NCBI GenBank assembly: GCA_030038255.1 | Contig: JASHPH010000110.1 | Coordinates: 1 to 34,591 of the forward strand | Length of the DNA: 34,591 bases | Direction of reading: 5' to 3' | Source of the DNA: Candidatus Sulfotelmatobacter sp. | GTDB taxonomy: Bacteria > Acidobacteriota > Terriglobia > Terriglobales > Acidobacteriaceae | Part shown: piece after piece, positions 17,293-25,006 of the stretch | How the letters are laid out: each line of letters begins with the position of its first letter | Position numbering within the stretch: position 1 is the first letter of the stretch | Program-made: the position numbers and the translations under genes | Notes under the pieces: model-generated | What the model saw: the letters and a program-made list of their open reading frames with translations, nothing else | Told to the model about the DNA's origin: nothing | The model's database searches: none

Positions 17293-19509
17293 TTACCGTC
17301 CGAACTGCACCGTCACGCGCGTTCCGGCGGGGACATGCGTACCGGCGACCGGCGATTGCTGGCGGGCGACTCCGCTGCCGACGGCATCGAGTTCGAGTCC
17401 CGCGTCCTGCGCAGCTTCGACGGCGCCGCGCACCGTTTTGCCCAAAAACGACGGCACAATAATTCCACCCTGTTCCACGTTCAGAACGACGGTTCCAGTT
17501 GTGGGCGAGGGTGTTGGTGTGGCAAGGCTCGACGGAACAGCACTTGACGCGACGGGGCTCAACGGTGCGGCTTCGGCTCGACCAGATGGACTCGTGACAG
17601 CAACCGTCTCGCGCATTGCTGCTCGCACGAGGTGCGTGTCGCGGTCTCCCTGCGCGGGCGAAGGTGCCTGCGTTAGACCGGGCTTAGCCACATTTAAAGA
17701 ATCCGTGTTCACTTCGGCGGTCTCCAGCGGCTCACCGGGATGATCGGGAGTTCCCTCCTCCAGGTCTTTATCCTGAATCTTCGCTCGAGCCAGCAGCAGT
17801 TGATGCTGCGGGGCCAGCGGCAGATCGTGAGGCACGTGCATGTATTCCAGCACTTGCTGCGCGATGCGGCGGAACACCGGAGCGGAGACCTGTCCGCCCT
17901 GATGGGGTCCGACGGGGGAGTCTAGGATAACCGCGACTACGATTTGCGGGTTGTTCAGCGGAGCAAAGCCCGCGAACGTGGCGTTGTACTTGGTCTTCGA
18001 GTACGCGCCGGTCGCTGGATCAATTTTTTGCCCGGTGCCCGTCTTTCCTCCTGCGGAATAGCCGTCAAGAATCGCCCGGCGGGCGGTGCCCTCGAGAACG
18101 ACCTTTTGCATCATGGAGCGCATCTCGGCGGCAGTATAAGAGGAAATCACGCGCCGCCCTTCCACTGGATGAAATGCAACAGTCTGCATAGCTCCTTGCG
18201 GAGGCACGGTTCCGGCGACGATGCGAGGCGCAACGTAGACTCCATCATTCGCGAACGTTGAAATCAGCGCCGCAAGCTGGATCGGCGAAATACCGATTTC
18301 CTGTCCGATCGAGATCGCTGCGATCGAGACTTTCGACCATCGGCTCGGCGGCTTGGTGATGCCGCGGGTCTCGCCGGGCAGTTCGATGCCAGTCGGCTGC
18401 CCGAGTCCGAACGCACGAATGTATTTGTAGTAGCGTTCCTCGCCCAAGCGGAGCGCGATTTTGATCGTGCCGACGTTGCTCGATTCCGCCAGAACTCCCC
18501 ACACCGGCAGCCGTCCGTGCGGCTTCGAGTCGCGGATGCGCATCCCGTTGTAGACAATCGCTCCCATCTGACAGTCGAAGACTTCGTCCGGATTCGTGAG
18601 TTTTTCTTCGAGCGCAGCGGAAATGGTAACCACCTTGAACGCCGACCCCGGCTCGTAGACGTAGCTCACGGCGCGATTGGTCAAGGCAGCCGGCGTAATC
18701 TGCTTGCGCAGGTTGGGATTAAACGTCGGCCGGTTGGCCAGCGCCAGGATTTCCCCGGTGCGCGGGTTCTCGACGATCACCGTGCCCGCGATTGCCTGCG
18801 TGTCGTGAATCGCCTGGTCGAGTTCTTTCTCGGCGATGTACTGGATGTTCTTGTCGAGGGTCAGGACAAGATTCTCGCCCGGCTGGGGCTGCGTCTCGAC
18901 ATCGGAGAACCACTGCTTGCGCGCATCGACCGAAATGAACATTTTCCCGTCGCGCCCGCGCAGCTGATCATCGAATTCGTGCTCGATGCCGCTCTGGCCC
19001 GAGTCTTCCATGCCCACCGAACCCAATACCTGCGCCGCGAGATCGCGCGCGGGATAGAAACGCTTTGGCTCTTTCTGGAAGTGAATTCCCTGCAGGCTGA
19101 GTGACTTGATGCGCTCGATGGTCTCGTCGTCAGCCTTGCGCGCCACCCAGCAGAAGGTTTTGTGGGCGCGGCAGTCGGCCAGTACGACGTTCGCGTCGTC
19201 GCCCGTGATGCGCGTGATGAGAGAGATTGCAGTCGGAAGGTCTTTGACCTCGGTGGGCACCGCAAAGGCGGAATCGACCATCACCGACATGGCCAGCTCG
19301 CGCCCAGCACGGTCGTAGATGACGCCGCGCTTGGCGGCCAGCGGAATCGCGCGTTGCTGCTGATGTCCCGCCTGCTTGACGAAGCTGCCGTAGCTGAAAA
19401 TCTGCAGGTAGACGAGGCGGCCGCAGATGGCAACGCACCACAGTAGGAGAGCCGCGCCCAGCAGGTAGAGGCGGGAGTTCTTGCCGAGGTTGGATTCAGC
19501 CGCTGCCAT
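17293..19509 (-). CDS. ftsI: peptidoglycan transpeptidase FtsI (PBP2/3 type) with C-terminal PASTA domain
   Basis: A class B penicillin-binding protein of 738 residues, the septal cross-linking enzyme. It has a short cytoplasmic tail, one membrane anchor (about residues 14-35), a dimerisation domain (KRGVIYDRAGRELA) and a transpeptidase domain with SAFK (Ser289 nucleophile), SSN (343-345) and KTGTG (489-493). A Pro/Ser/Ala-rich linker leads to one PASTA domain over the last 65 or so residues (VPSFLGKTVRGAVEAA to VTVQFGR). PASTA on the septal PBP is best known from Gram-positives and Spo/Div-type PBPs. It follows ftsL by 137 bases that contain three hairpins. Normal dcw order would put murE next; instead a LOG gene follows. 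Confidence 0.95.
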   Translation of the reverse strand: MAAAESNLGKNSRLYLLGAALLLWCVAICGRLVYLQIFSYGSFVKQAGHQQQRAIPLAAKRGVIYDRAGRELAMSVMVDSAFAVPTEVKDLPTAISLITRITGDDANVVLADCRAHKTFCWVARKADDETIERIKSLSLQGIHFQKEPKRFYPARDLAAQVLGSVGMEDSGQSGIEHEFDDQLRGRDGKMFISVDARKQWFSDVETQPQPGENLVLTLDKNIQYIAEKELDQAIHDTQAIAGTVIVENPRTGEILALANRPTFNPNLRKQITPAALTNRAVSYVYEPGSAFKVVTISAALEEKLTNPDEVFDCQMGAIVYNGMRIRDSKPHGRLPVWGVLAESSNVGTIKIALRLGEERYYKYIRAFGLGQPTGIELPGETRGITKPPSRWSKVSIAAISIGQEIGISPIQLAALISTFANDGVYVAPRIVAGTVPPQGAMQTVAFHPVEGRRVISSYTAAEMRSMMQKVVLEGTARRAILDGYSAGGKTGTGQKIDPATGAYSKTKYNATFAGFAPLNNPQIVVAVILDSPVGPHQGGQVSAPVFRRIAQQVLEYMHVPHDLPLAPQHQLLLARAKIQDKDLEEGTPDHPGEPLETAEVNTDSLNVAKPGLTQAPSPAQGDRDTHLVRAAMRETVAVTSPSGRAEAAPLSPVASSAVPSSLATPTPSPTTGTVVLNVEQGGIIVPSFLGKTVRGAVEAAQDAGLELDAVGSGVARQQSPVAGTHVPAGTRVTVQFGR

Positions 19510-19545
19510 TGATCCAGGCTTCCAGAAGTGGTTCTAGACAAATGT

Positions 19546-19630
19546 GGCGGCCTACGTACAGACAGGCCGCCGCTGTGATACCGCCGAGTTTCGCTCGGCC
19601 CGTCCCGATGCCCATCAGGATCAAAGATCC
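19546..19630 (-). other. three consecutive stem-loops in the ftsL-ftsI gap
   Basis: In minus-strand order: a 5-bp stem with 3-base loop (19630-19618, GGATC/GATCC), a 6-bp stem with 5-base loop (19599-19583, GCCGAG/CTCGGC), and an 8-bp stem with 10-base loop (19571-19546, GGCGGCCT/AGGCCGCC). All arms pair perfectly. The last ends about 36 bases before the ftsI start codon, and no T-run follows any of them. They could slow processing or transcription between ftsL and ftsI, or form a structured leader. Confidence 0.5.
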
Positions 19631-19646
19631 GGACCCACACAAATCT

Positions 19647-20123
19647 CTACTGCCCGGCGATCGTGACTATCGCCGCGCTCGCCATCACCGGACCCTGGCC
19701 ATCGGCCGTGGCGCCGTCCATGCGGATCACTTGTCCGGGATTCGGCGGGACCAGGCCCATGCGCCGCGCCAGCACATCGATGCGCTCAGGGTCGCGCAAC
19801 GAGGCCTCTTCCAGCATCAGCGCATGATTCATCTCGGTCAGTGTGTTTAGATCGCGTTTGGCCGACTCAATCTGATACCCGTACTCGATGGCGCGAAAAT
19901 GCTGCCAGGTATAGCCGAAGACGAGCACGAACAGCAGAACCAGGGCGGCGCAGAACTGCTTCATTTCTTCATTGCGGCGCGGGTCTTCCATCTTGACCAG
20001 GCGCGAATTGTCGATCGCCTTGGAGAAATAAATCTCGGGCGTTCCCGTCCAGAACGGACGCCGCTGCGCTGCTGAGCGTCCCGCCGTCAAATCCGCGTTG
20101 CGAATTGCCGCCGCTGCCGCCAT
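19647..20123 (-). CDS. ftsL: cell division protein FtsL-like
   Basis: A 158-residue bitopic membrane protein. A basic/acidic cytoplasmic part of about 55 residues is followed by one membrane helix (FCAALVLLFVLVFGYTW, about 57-73), then a coiled-coil stretch (about 75-107) and the FtsL-like motif LRDPERIDVLARRMGLVPP. With FtsB and FtsQ it would scaffold FtsW and FtsI at the septum. Its place directly before ftsI supports the call, as the sequence itself is poorly conserved. The cytoplasmic part is longer than in E. coli. Its ATG abuts the TAA of the preceding small ORF (TAAATG), suggesting coupled translation. There is an extra tail of about 25 residues after the conserved motif. Confidence 0.85.
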   Translation of the reverse strand: MAAAAAIRNADLTAGRSAAQRRPFWTGTPEIYFSKAIDNSRLVKMEDPRRNEEMKQFCAALVLLFVLVFGYTWQHFRAIEYGYQIESAKRDLNTLTEMNHALMLEEASLRDPERIDVLARRMGLVPPNPGQVIRMDGATADGQGPVMASAAIVTIAGQ

Positions 20124-20348
20124 TTATGCCGCCCCTATCAGGATGGGATCGTTATCTGTGACTGGAATCTGCATGGCCAAGCTCTGCTCAGTAAAGCTCT
20201 GCGCACAGAAGATTGCCTGCAGTTCTTCGGTGATGCGCTGCTGCTCTGCTCTTTGTTCTGCCCGCCGCTCTGCCCGTTCTACCGCCGCTATCAGATCGCT
20301 GATGACTGTTCCCGTGTACATTCCTGTGTTCGCTCTGCCCGTGTTCAT
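20124..20348 (-). CDS. small unknown protein between rsmH and ftsL, 74 aa
   Basis: I do not recognise this product. The middle is a highly charged predicted helix (AAVERAERRAEQRAEQQRI), followed by a Cys-containing stretch (LQAIFCAQSFTEQ) and a hydrophilic tail ending DPILIGAA. There is no signal peptide or membrane segment. The start ATG 20348 is preceded by a purine-rich GAGGTAGG, although spacing is slightly long. It begins 65 bases after rsmH stops and its stop codon touches the ftsL start, so it fits perfectly into the operon. The Glu/Arg repeats give the region a repetitive base composition, so a chance open frame cannot be excluded. Confidence 0.55.
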   Translation of the reverse strand: MNTGRANTGMYTGTVISDLIAAVERAERRAEQRAEQQRITEELQAIFCAQSFTEQSLAMQIPVTDNDPILIGAA

Positions 20349-20413
20349 TGCCGACTACCTACCTCAATTGGATTCCTACCACGGAACCCGTTCCTGCCCG
20401 CCCCAGCGGATCG

Positions 20414-21460
20414 TCATTTCTGGCTCGCGTCCGCATTGGTTGCAACCTGATCTTTAGGGCCCGGCACCGCCATGACAGCCATGCCGGGAGCTCCAGCAGG
20501 TTTTCCGGAGCTAAACTTTTTCGAAATTCTCTCCGCCGCTCGCATCTTCGCGCTGCGCGCCCGTGGATTGCGATCTCTTTCTTCTTCGGATGCCGTGACC
20601 GGCTTCCTAGTCAGCACCCGGAAGTACTTGTACTTCTTTTCGCCGTCGCGGAAGGCATCCTTTACGATGCGATCCTCCAGCGAATGAAAACTGATCACCA
20701 CCACGCGTCCACCGGGCTTCAGAATCCGGGGCGCCGCTTCCAGCAGCGCCCGCAGATCGTCCAGTTCGCGGTTTACGAAGATTCGAAGAGCTTGAAAGGT
20801 GCGTGTCGCGGGATGAATCTTGCGTTCTGCCTGATTCATTGGCCGGGCCGCGGCTGATATCACGTCCGCAAGATGTGCGGTACTTCGTATCGGCCGCGAC
20901 CGGACAATGGCTCTGGCGATTCTCCGCGACCTCCTTTCCTCTCCGAATTCGTAAATCACATCGGCAAGCTCACGCTCGTCGAGGTGGTTTACCACTTGTT
21001 CGGCGGTGCGCTCCGACTGCGGGTCCATCCGCATGTCGAGCGGCCCATCCGCCTGAAAACTAAATCCGCGCTCGGCTGAGTCGAGCTGCAGACTGCTGAC
21101 TCCGAGGTCAGCAAGGATGCCATCGATGGTCGCTGGTTGCTGCCCGTCCGCAATTTGTGCGAACGAGCGATGCAGCAGCGTGATCTCGGGCCAATCCTCA
21201 CTCTCAGCTGTCAGCCTTCGTCGCGCGATTTCGAGCGCCGTCGGGTCCTTATCGAGCCCAATCAAATGTCCCAGTGCGCCGAGGCGTTTTGCGATTTCGT
21301 AACTGTGCCCGCCCAGGCCCACCGTGGCGTCGATATAGGTCCCGCCACGCCGCACGGATAAAAAGTCGATCGCTTCTTTTAAAAGAACCGGAACATGGCT
21401 CGCTTCCCTTCCACCACCATGTCCAACCCCCTGAGGGGTGTCTGTTGAACCCTCGCCCAC
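20414..21460 (-). CDS. rsmH: 16S rRNA (cytosine(1402)-N4)-methyltransferase
   Basis: RsmH (MraW), 348 residues, methylates N4 of C1402 in 16S rRNA using S-adenosylmethionine. The N-terminal HVPVLLKEAIDFL, the SAM motif DATVGLGGHS (44-53), LADLGVSSLQLD, RGFSF, ATRTFQALRIFVN and VVISFHSLEDRIVK are all diagnostic. A Gly-rich 20-residue leader precedes the conserved start, and the C-terminal tail beyond the Lys/Arg-rich region is longer than in E. coli. The start codon is GTG at 21460, sharing one base with the mraZ stop (TAGTG), so translation is likely coupled. Confidence 0.97.
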   Translation of the reverse strand: MGEGSTDTPQGVGHGGGREASHVPVLLKEAIDFLSVRRGGTYIDATVGLGGHSYEIAKRLGALGHLIGLDKDPTALEIARRRLTAESEDWPEITLLHRSFAQIADGQQPATIDGILADLGVSSLQLDSAERGFSFQADGPLDMRMDPQSERTAEQVVNHLDERELADVIYEFGEERRSRRIARAIVRSRPIRSTAHLADVISAAARPMNQAERKIHPATRTFQALRIFVNRELDDLRALLEAAPRILKPGGRVVVISFHSLEDRIVKDAFRDGEKKYKYFRVLTRKPVTASEEERDRNPRARSAKMRAAERISKKFSSGKPAGAPGMAVMAVPGPKDQVATNADASQK

Positions 21461-21900
21461 TAGATGCCCAGTTCGGAGAGCTTCTTCTCATCCTCAGGCG
21501 TGAACGTTTCTTTCTCGATCTGCTGCCGAAAAGCCTCCAAGTTGCGGACTTCCAGCAACTTCTGCAGCCCCACCACGGCCACTTCGCCCTTCAGTTGCGC
21601 CGCATCCCGGAGCAACTGAGGCAGTAGTAACCGGCCCTGACCATCCATCTCCACCACCTGACCCCAGTAGCCGGTCGTGTTCAGAAACTTCTTCTTGGTC
21701 TGGTCGAAGGTGGGCAGAGCGTTCAACTTGCGCTCGATCTCCTCCCACTCTTCGAAGGGATATACTTGAGCAACCTTTCCATCCATGCTTGTGATGTAGA
21801 ATTGCGTCCCATATTTCTCGTCGATCACCCGCTTGAACTCGGCCGGGACCTTGAGGCGTCCTTTTTCGTCGACCCGGGTTGGATGATTGCCGCGAAACAT
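21460..21900 (-). CDS. mraZ: transcriptional regulator MraZ
   Basis: MraZ, 146 residues from ATG 21900, is a DNA-binding protein with tandem SpoVT/AbrB-like folds that represses its own dcw operon. The N-terminus MFRGNHPTRVDEKGRLKVP is canonical, and the second half repeats the fold (VVEMDGQGRLLLPQLLR). GAGG stands eight bases ahead of ATG 21900; an in-frame TTG at 21957 would add 19 residues but does not match the family. It is the first gene of the cluster, overlapping rsmH by one base. About 215 bases upstream lie a promoter and three MraZ-box repeats, which fits autoregulation. Confidence 0.97.
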   Translation of the reverse strand: MFRGNHPTRVDEKGRLKVPAEFKRVIDEKYGTQFYITSMDGKVAQVYPFEEWEEIERKLNALPTFDQTKKKFLNTTGYWGQVVEMDGQGRLLLPQLLRDAAQLKGEVAVVGLQKLLEVRNLEAFRQQIEKETFTPEDEKKLSELGI

Positions 21901-22096
21901 GTATAGGGCCTCTTCCGAGGGCATTTCCCCGGTTTGGGGAAGGTTTTCTGTTAGCAACTATGACCGCAACGAGGGAGGTACAAGCAGCGCAAAGGTCAAT
22001 CAAACTCGGGCGATTCGGGCTGTCTATCGTGTTGCTGGGTCGGTTTTCCACCGGCTCCTCGTTTTCAGCTCCTGACTCCCACGGCCCCTACCGAAG

Positions 22097-22126
22097 CCAC
22101 CACTTTGCTCCACTTTGTACCACATC
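22097..22126 (-). promoter_or_regulatory. MraZ box: three 10-bp direct repeats
   Basis: On the minus strand three head-to-tail 10-mers occur without spacing: GATGTGGTAC (22126-22117), AAAGTGGAGC (22116-22107) and AAAGTGGTGG (22106-22097). They share GTGG in register. This matches the known MraZ operator logic: GTGG-type repeats at 10-bp period in E. coli and AAAGTG[T/G]N3 repeats in Mycoplasma. The first repeat overlaps the -10 element and the other two cover the predicted start of transcription. Confidence 0.8.
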
Positions 22127-22151
22127 TTACCCGTAAGTCGTTTATTGTCAA
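22117..22151 (-). promoter_or_regulatory. sigma-70-type promoter of the mraZ/dcw operon
   Basis: A perfect -35 TTGACA (22151-22146) is followed after 16 bases by TAAGAT (22129-22124), four of six to consensus. Transcription would begin near 22117, giving a leader of about 215 bases to mraZ ATG 21900. The leader contains a 6-bp hairpin (arms at 21941-21936 and 21930-21925) about 25 bases before the start codon. Confidence 0.7.
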
Positions 22152-22448
22152 GCGGAAACTTGATCGCCCCCGTCCCACTCGTGCGCTGATTTGAGAAACT
22201 ACGAAGGCTTGTGGTTAGCCGATCGTGTGAGCACAATGGATTGTGTTTATGCTATTGGCTCTTTCGCTATATTTTCGCTCACATTTTCCTTGACCTCGGC
22301 CAGCGGCGAGGACTTTGTTGTGGAAATCGCGTATCGGGATTCGCCCTGCGCCGAAATGTGGAAGCAGGAACTCGCGATTGGTGTACACTGCCGCGCAGAT
22401 TCCCCCAGGGCCATTTCTTGAATACGTGACATCAGGAGGAGCCCCCTC
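22152..22448. other. intergenic region between mraZ promoter and membrane-protein gene
   Basis: About 297 bases with no supported gene. An AT-richer patch lies around 22247-22290. A possible -10 (TACACT near 22383) for the rightward gene lacks a good -35. Short frames here have no ribosome site or recognisable product. Confidence 0.4.
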
Positions 22449-22874
22449 ATGTCTCTTAACAAAGGACGAATCTGGCTGGGTGGTCTGGCAGGCGGGGTGA
22501 TTTGGAACGTCTGGAGCTTTCTGCTTAACACCTATGTTATCGGAAACGCGCGCTACACTGCCTTGCAAAACGCAGGAATCTTCCTCAAAACCCCGCGCTA
22601 TCCGTTCTTCGTCGGTCAATGGATCGTCATTTTGTTCATCCTGGCGATCATCGTCGCGCACCTCTACGCATGGACGCGGCAAACGCTGGGCCCCGGTCCC
22701 GGGACGGCTCTGCGCATTGGCTTCTGGGTCGGTCTGATAGCGGGCTTTCCTGAGAACTTCGCACAAGCAACGTGGTCGGCGGCCGGCCGCGAACTTCCAC
22801 TCGGCTGGATGATTGAGATGTGGTTGGGAGCGATTTTGGCGTCGCTGGTGGCCGGATTTCTTTACAAGGACTAA
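22449..22874 (+). CDS. hypothetical polytopic membrane protein, 141 aa
   Basis: I do not recognise the family. Four hydrophobic segments are visible: about residues 9-30 (LGGLAGGVIWNVWSFLL), 53-72 (FFVGQWIVILFILAIIVA), 86-105 (LRIGFWVGLIAGFPENFA) and 118-138 (LGWMIEMWLGAILASLVAG). The protein is short, with Lys at both ends and no Cys. A strong AGGAGGA ribosome site stands about ten bases ahead of ATG 22449. It is transcribed away from mraZ and converges with ybjQ, with only 13 bases between stops. It is probably an integral inner-membrane protein of unknown role. Confidence 0.75.
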   Translation: MSLNKGRIWLGGLAGGVIWNVWSFLLNTYVIGNARYTALQNAGIFLKTPRYPFFVGQWIVILFILAIIVAHLYAWTRQTLGPGPGTALRIGFWVGLIAGFPENFAQATWSAAGRELPLGWMIEMWLGAILASLVAGFLYKD

Positions 22875-22887
22875 GCCGGACCGGCAG

Positions 22888-23250
22888 TCACTTCGCCGGT
22901 TCGACCACCACGGCCGTGCCGTACGCCAGCACTTCGGTGACTCCCTGCATGATCTCGGTAGCGTCGTAGCGCGCGCCGAGCACGGCGTTGGCGCCCAGTT
23001 CGGCGGCGTGCTGCAGCATCAGATCGAAGGCCTCCTGCCGCGTTTTTTCGCACAGGTTCGTGAGCAGGGTAATATTGCCGCCCACCAGCGTCTGCAGCCC
23101 GGCGCCGATGGTTCCAAAGATGGAGCGCGACCGTACGACGATGCCGCGTACCACCCCGAGCGTGCGGGTCACGCGAAAACCGTCGAGTTCAAACTGCGTG
23201 GTCACCATGTTGTGCGACACCATCCTGCCCGCGCTGTAGCTAGTTGCCAT
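22888..23250 (-). CDS. YbjQ/UPF0145 (DUF74) family protein
   Basis: A 120-residue protein of the YbjQ family, sometimes called heavy-metal-binding but without a proven function; structures of relatives show a pentameric fold. Matching segments are [20 protein letters not shown], then [41 protein letters not shown] and LAYGTAVVV at the end. One Cys is present (NLCEK). Family members usually start MxxTT; here the fourteen residues before VTTQFELDG are extra. It converges with the membrane-protein gene. No operon partner is evident. Confidence 0.9.
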   Translation of the reverse strand: MATSYSAGRMVSHNMVTTQFELDGFRVTRTLGVVRGIVVRSRSIFGTIGAGLQTLVGGNITLLTNLCEKTRQEAFDLMLQHAAELGANAVLGARYDATEIMQGVTEVLAYGTAVVVEPAK

Positions 23251-23347
23251 TTTTTCAGTCCTTTCTATGCTGTCCGACTGTGATTTCGCCTTTGCTCAAC
23301 AGCTAAATATACCGCCCCGGTGGCTGAAGAATGTGGCTGAAGACGCA

Positions 23348-23527
23348 TCACTCCAGTTCGGCGGCGACCAGCAATTCTCCCGACGCTTGGTCGTAATCCC
23401 CACGCAGCACATTCGGCTTGCAGCAGATCTGGCAGTCTTCCACGTAGCTTTGGTGGTGTCCCGCAGATTCATCTACCGCAGTGATATTCCACTCCCCGCA
23501 ACCCGCGCATTGGAAACCGGCTTCCAT
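23348..23527 (-). CDS. CPXCG-type cysteine-rich small protein, 59 aa
   Basis: A short gene that is easily missed. The product starts MEAGFQCAGCGEWN, continues AVDESAGHHQSYVEDCQICCKP and ends LLVAAELE. It matches what I recall of the CPXCG motif-containing cysteine-rich proteins: one CxxC near the start, then Y-x-E-D-C-x-x-C-C-x-P about 25 residues later. The first pair is CAGC instead of CPxC. Four to five cysteines suggest a zinc ribbon. The role of the family is unknown. The stop is TGA at 23348-23350, and no strong ribosome site precedes ATG 23527. It lies between ybjQ (same strand) and the divergent M24 peptidase gene 110 bases away. Confidence 0.75.
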   Translation of the reverse strand: MEAGFQCAGCGEWNITAVDESAGHHQSYVEDCQICCKPNVLRGDYDQASGELLVAAELE

Positions 23528-23637
23528 GTTGGATAGTTGAGCATACCGCCTGCAATCTGAAATCTCCTATAATGCCCGATTGCATTCCTCGTTCGTTTTG
23601 TGCGATTCCATTCCCTATTAGTCTTAGGAGGGCTCTC

Positions 23638-24930
23638 ATGATTTCGCGGCGACGTTTTCTCGAGGTCAGCGGCGTAACCGCAGGCGCGACGGCGGTTTCG
23701 CAATCGTTGCTTGCGGGCGGGACCTCCGCAACCGCGGACGAGGCTTCCCTGCCGCCGTCGATCGCTCAGCTGAAGTCGCGCAAGAACGACGCGGTGCCCA
23801 TCAGCAAAGACGAACGCCGCGAGCGCCAGGAGCAAGCGCGCAAACTCATGGGTGAGAACGCGTTCGACGCCATCGTGATCATGGAAGGGACGTCCCTGCG
23901 CTACTTCGCCGACATGCGCTGGTGGGGCGGCGAGCGGACATTTGCCCTGGTGCTGCCGGCAAAAGGCGCATCGTTCTACGTGTGCCCAGCCTTTGAAGAG
24001 GGCCGTGCGCGCGAGCAACTCGCCAATGCGCCCGACGGCGAACAGGCCGACGTGCGCGTGTGGCAGGAAGATGAAAGCCCCTACCGGCTCATCGCGCAGG
24101 GATTGAAGGATCGTGGGATCGCGAGCGGCAAAATTGGCGTCGAGGAATCGATTCGCTTCGTTTTCTCTGATGGCATTGCGAAAGCCGCGCCGCAAGCCAC
24201 GTTCGCCAGCGCGACTCCGGTGACCGCGGGCTGCCGCATGATCAAGAGCGCGCATGAAATCGCGCTCATGCGGCTGGCTTCGCAAGTGACGTTAACAGTC
24301 TACGAGGCTGTGTTCCGCGCACTGAAAGAGGGCATGACGCAGCGCGACGTCGGCGAGCTGATCGAAAAGGCCTACGGCCGCATGGGCTTTCCCGGCGAGG
24401 CCAGTGTAATGGTCGGTGAGTACACGGCCTTCCCCCACGGCTCGACCACGCCGCAGGTCATTCGGGAGGGCACCGTCATCATGGTCGACGACGGCTGCAC
24501 GGTCGAGGGATACCAATCCGACATCACCCGCACATTCGTGCTAGGCAAGGCGAGCGACAAGATGAAGCAGGTCTTTGATATCGTGCATCGCGCACAATCT
24601 GCAGCGCTGGCCGCGGCGCGTCCCGGCGCAGCGTGTGGCTCCGTGGATGATGCCGCCCGAAAAGTGATTAAGGACGCCGGATACGGCCCTGATTACAAAT
24701 ATTTCACGCACCGGCTGGGCCACGGTCTGGGGATGGACGGCCATGAGTGGCCATACCTGGTTCGCGGCAATCCGACGAAGTTGCTGGCAAACATCACCAC
24801 CAGCAACGAGCCGGGAATTTACATTCGCGGCGAATTTGGCATCCGCCTCGAAGACGATATGCATGTAACCGAAGATGGAGCGGAATTGTTCACTCCGCAA
24901 AGTCCATCGCTCGAGGAACCGTTTGCATAG
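23638..24930 (+). CDS. Tat-exported M24-family metallopeptidase (Xaa-Pro aminopeptidase-like)
   Basis: A 430-residue protein. ISRRRFLEVSGVTAGATA at the N-terminus is a twin-arginine signal, so the enzyme is probably exported folded, with its metals already bound. A creatinase-like N-terminal domain precedes the pita-bread M24 domain. The five metal ligands are visible: Asp284 (VDDG), Asp295 (SDITRTF), His362 (GHGLGMDGHEWP), Glu391 (NEPGIY) and Glu405 (RLEDDM). It should cleave X-Pro dipeptides or the N-terminal residue before proline, though creatinase-type activity is possible. ATG 23638 follows a strong AGGAGGG; the frame stays open upstream but that part has no signal character. Confidence 0.92.
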   Translation: MISRRRFLEVSGVTAGATAVSQSLLAGGTSATADEASLPPSIAQLKSRKNDAVPISKDERRERQEQARKLMGENAFDAIVIMEGTSLRYFADMRWWGGERTFALVLPAKGASFYVCPAFEEGRAREQLANAPDGEQADVRVWQEDESPYRLIAQGLKDRGIASGKIGVEESIRFVFSDGIAKAAPQATFASATPVTAGCRMIKSAHEIALMRLASQVTLTVYEAVFRALKEGMTQRDVGELIEKAYGRMGFPGEASVMVGEYTAFPHGSTTPQVIREGTVIMVDDGCTVEGYQSDITRTFVLGKASDKMKQVFDIVHRAQSAALAAARPGAACGSVDDAARKVIKDAGYGPDYKYFTHRLGHGLGMDGHEWPYLVRGNPTKLLANITTSNEPGIYIRGEFGIRLEDDMHVTEDGAELFTPQSPSLEEPFA

Positions 24931-25006
24931 CGCCGGCGTCGGCGGGCGACGTTGGCCGCGTGCTGGACCACGTGTTCCGCGGCGCCCGTTTGTGAAAACC
25001 GCGTTG

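Noticed and set aside
21494..22051. Frame of 185 codons starting in the mraZ leader with a GAGGAG-like site
   Set aside because: Runs out of frame through mraZ, has no recognisable product, and mraZ is certain. A very short leader peptide cannot be excluded but is not supported.
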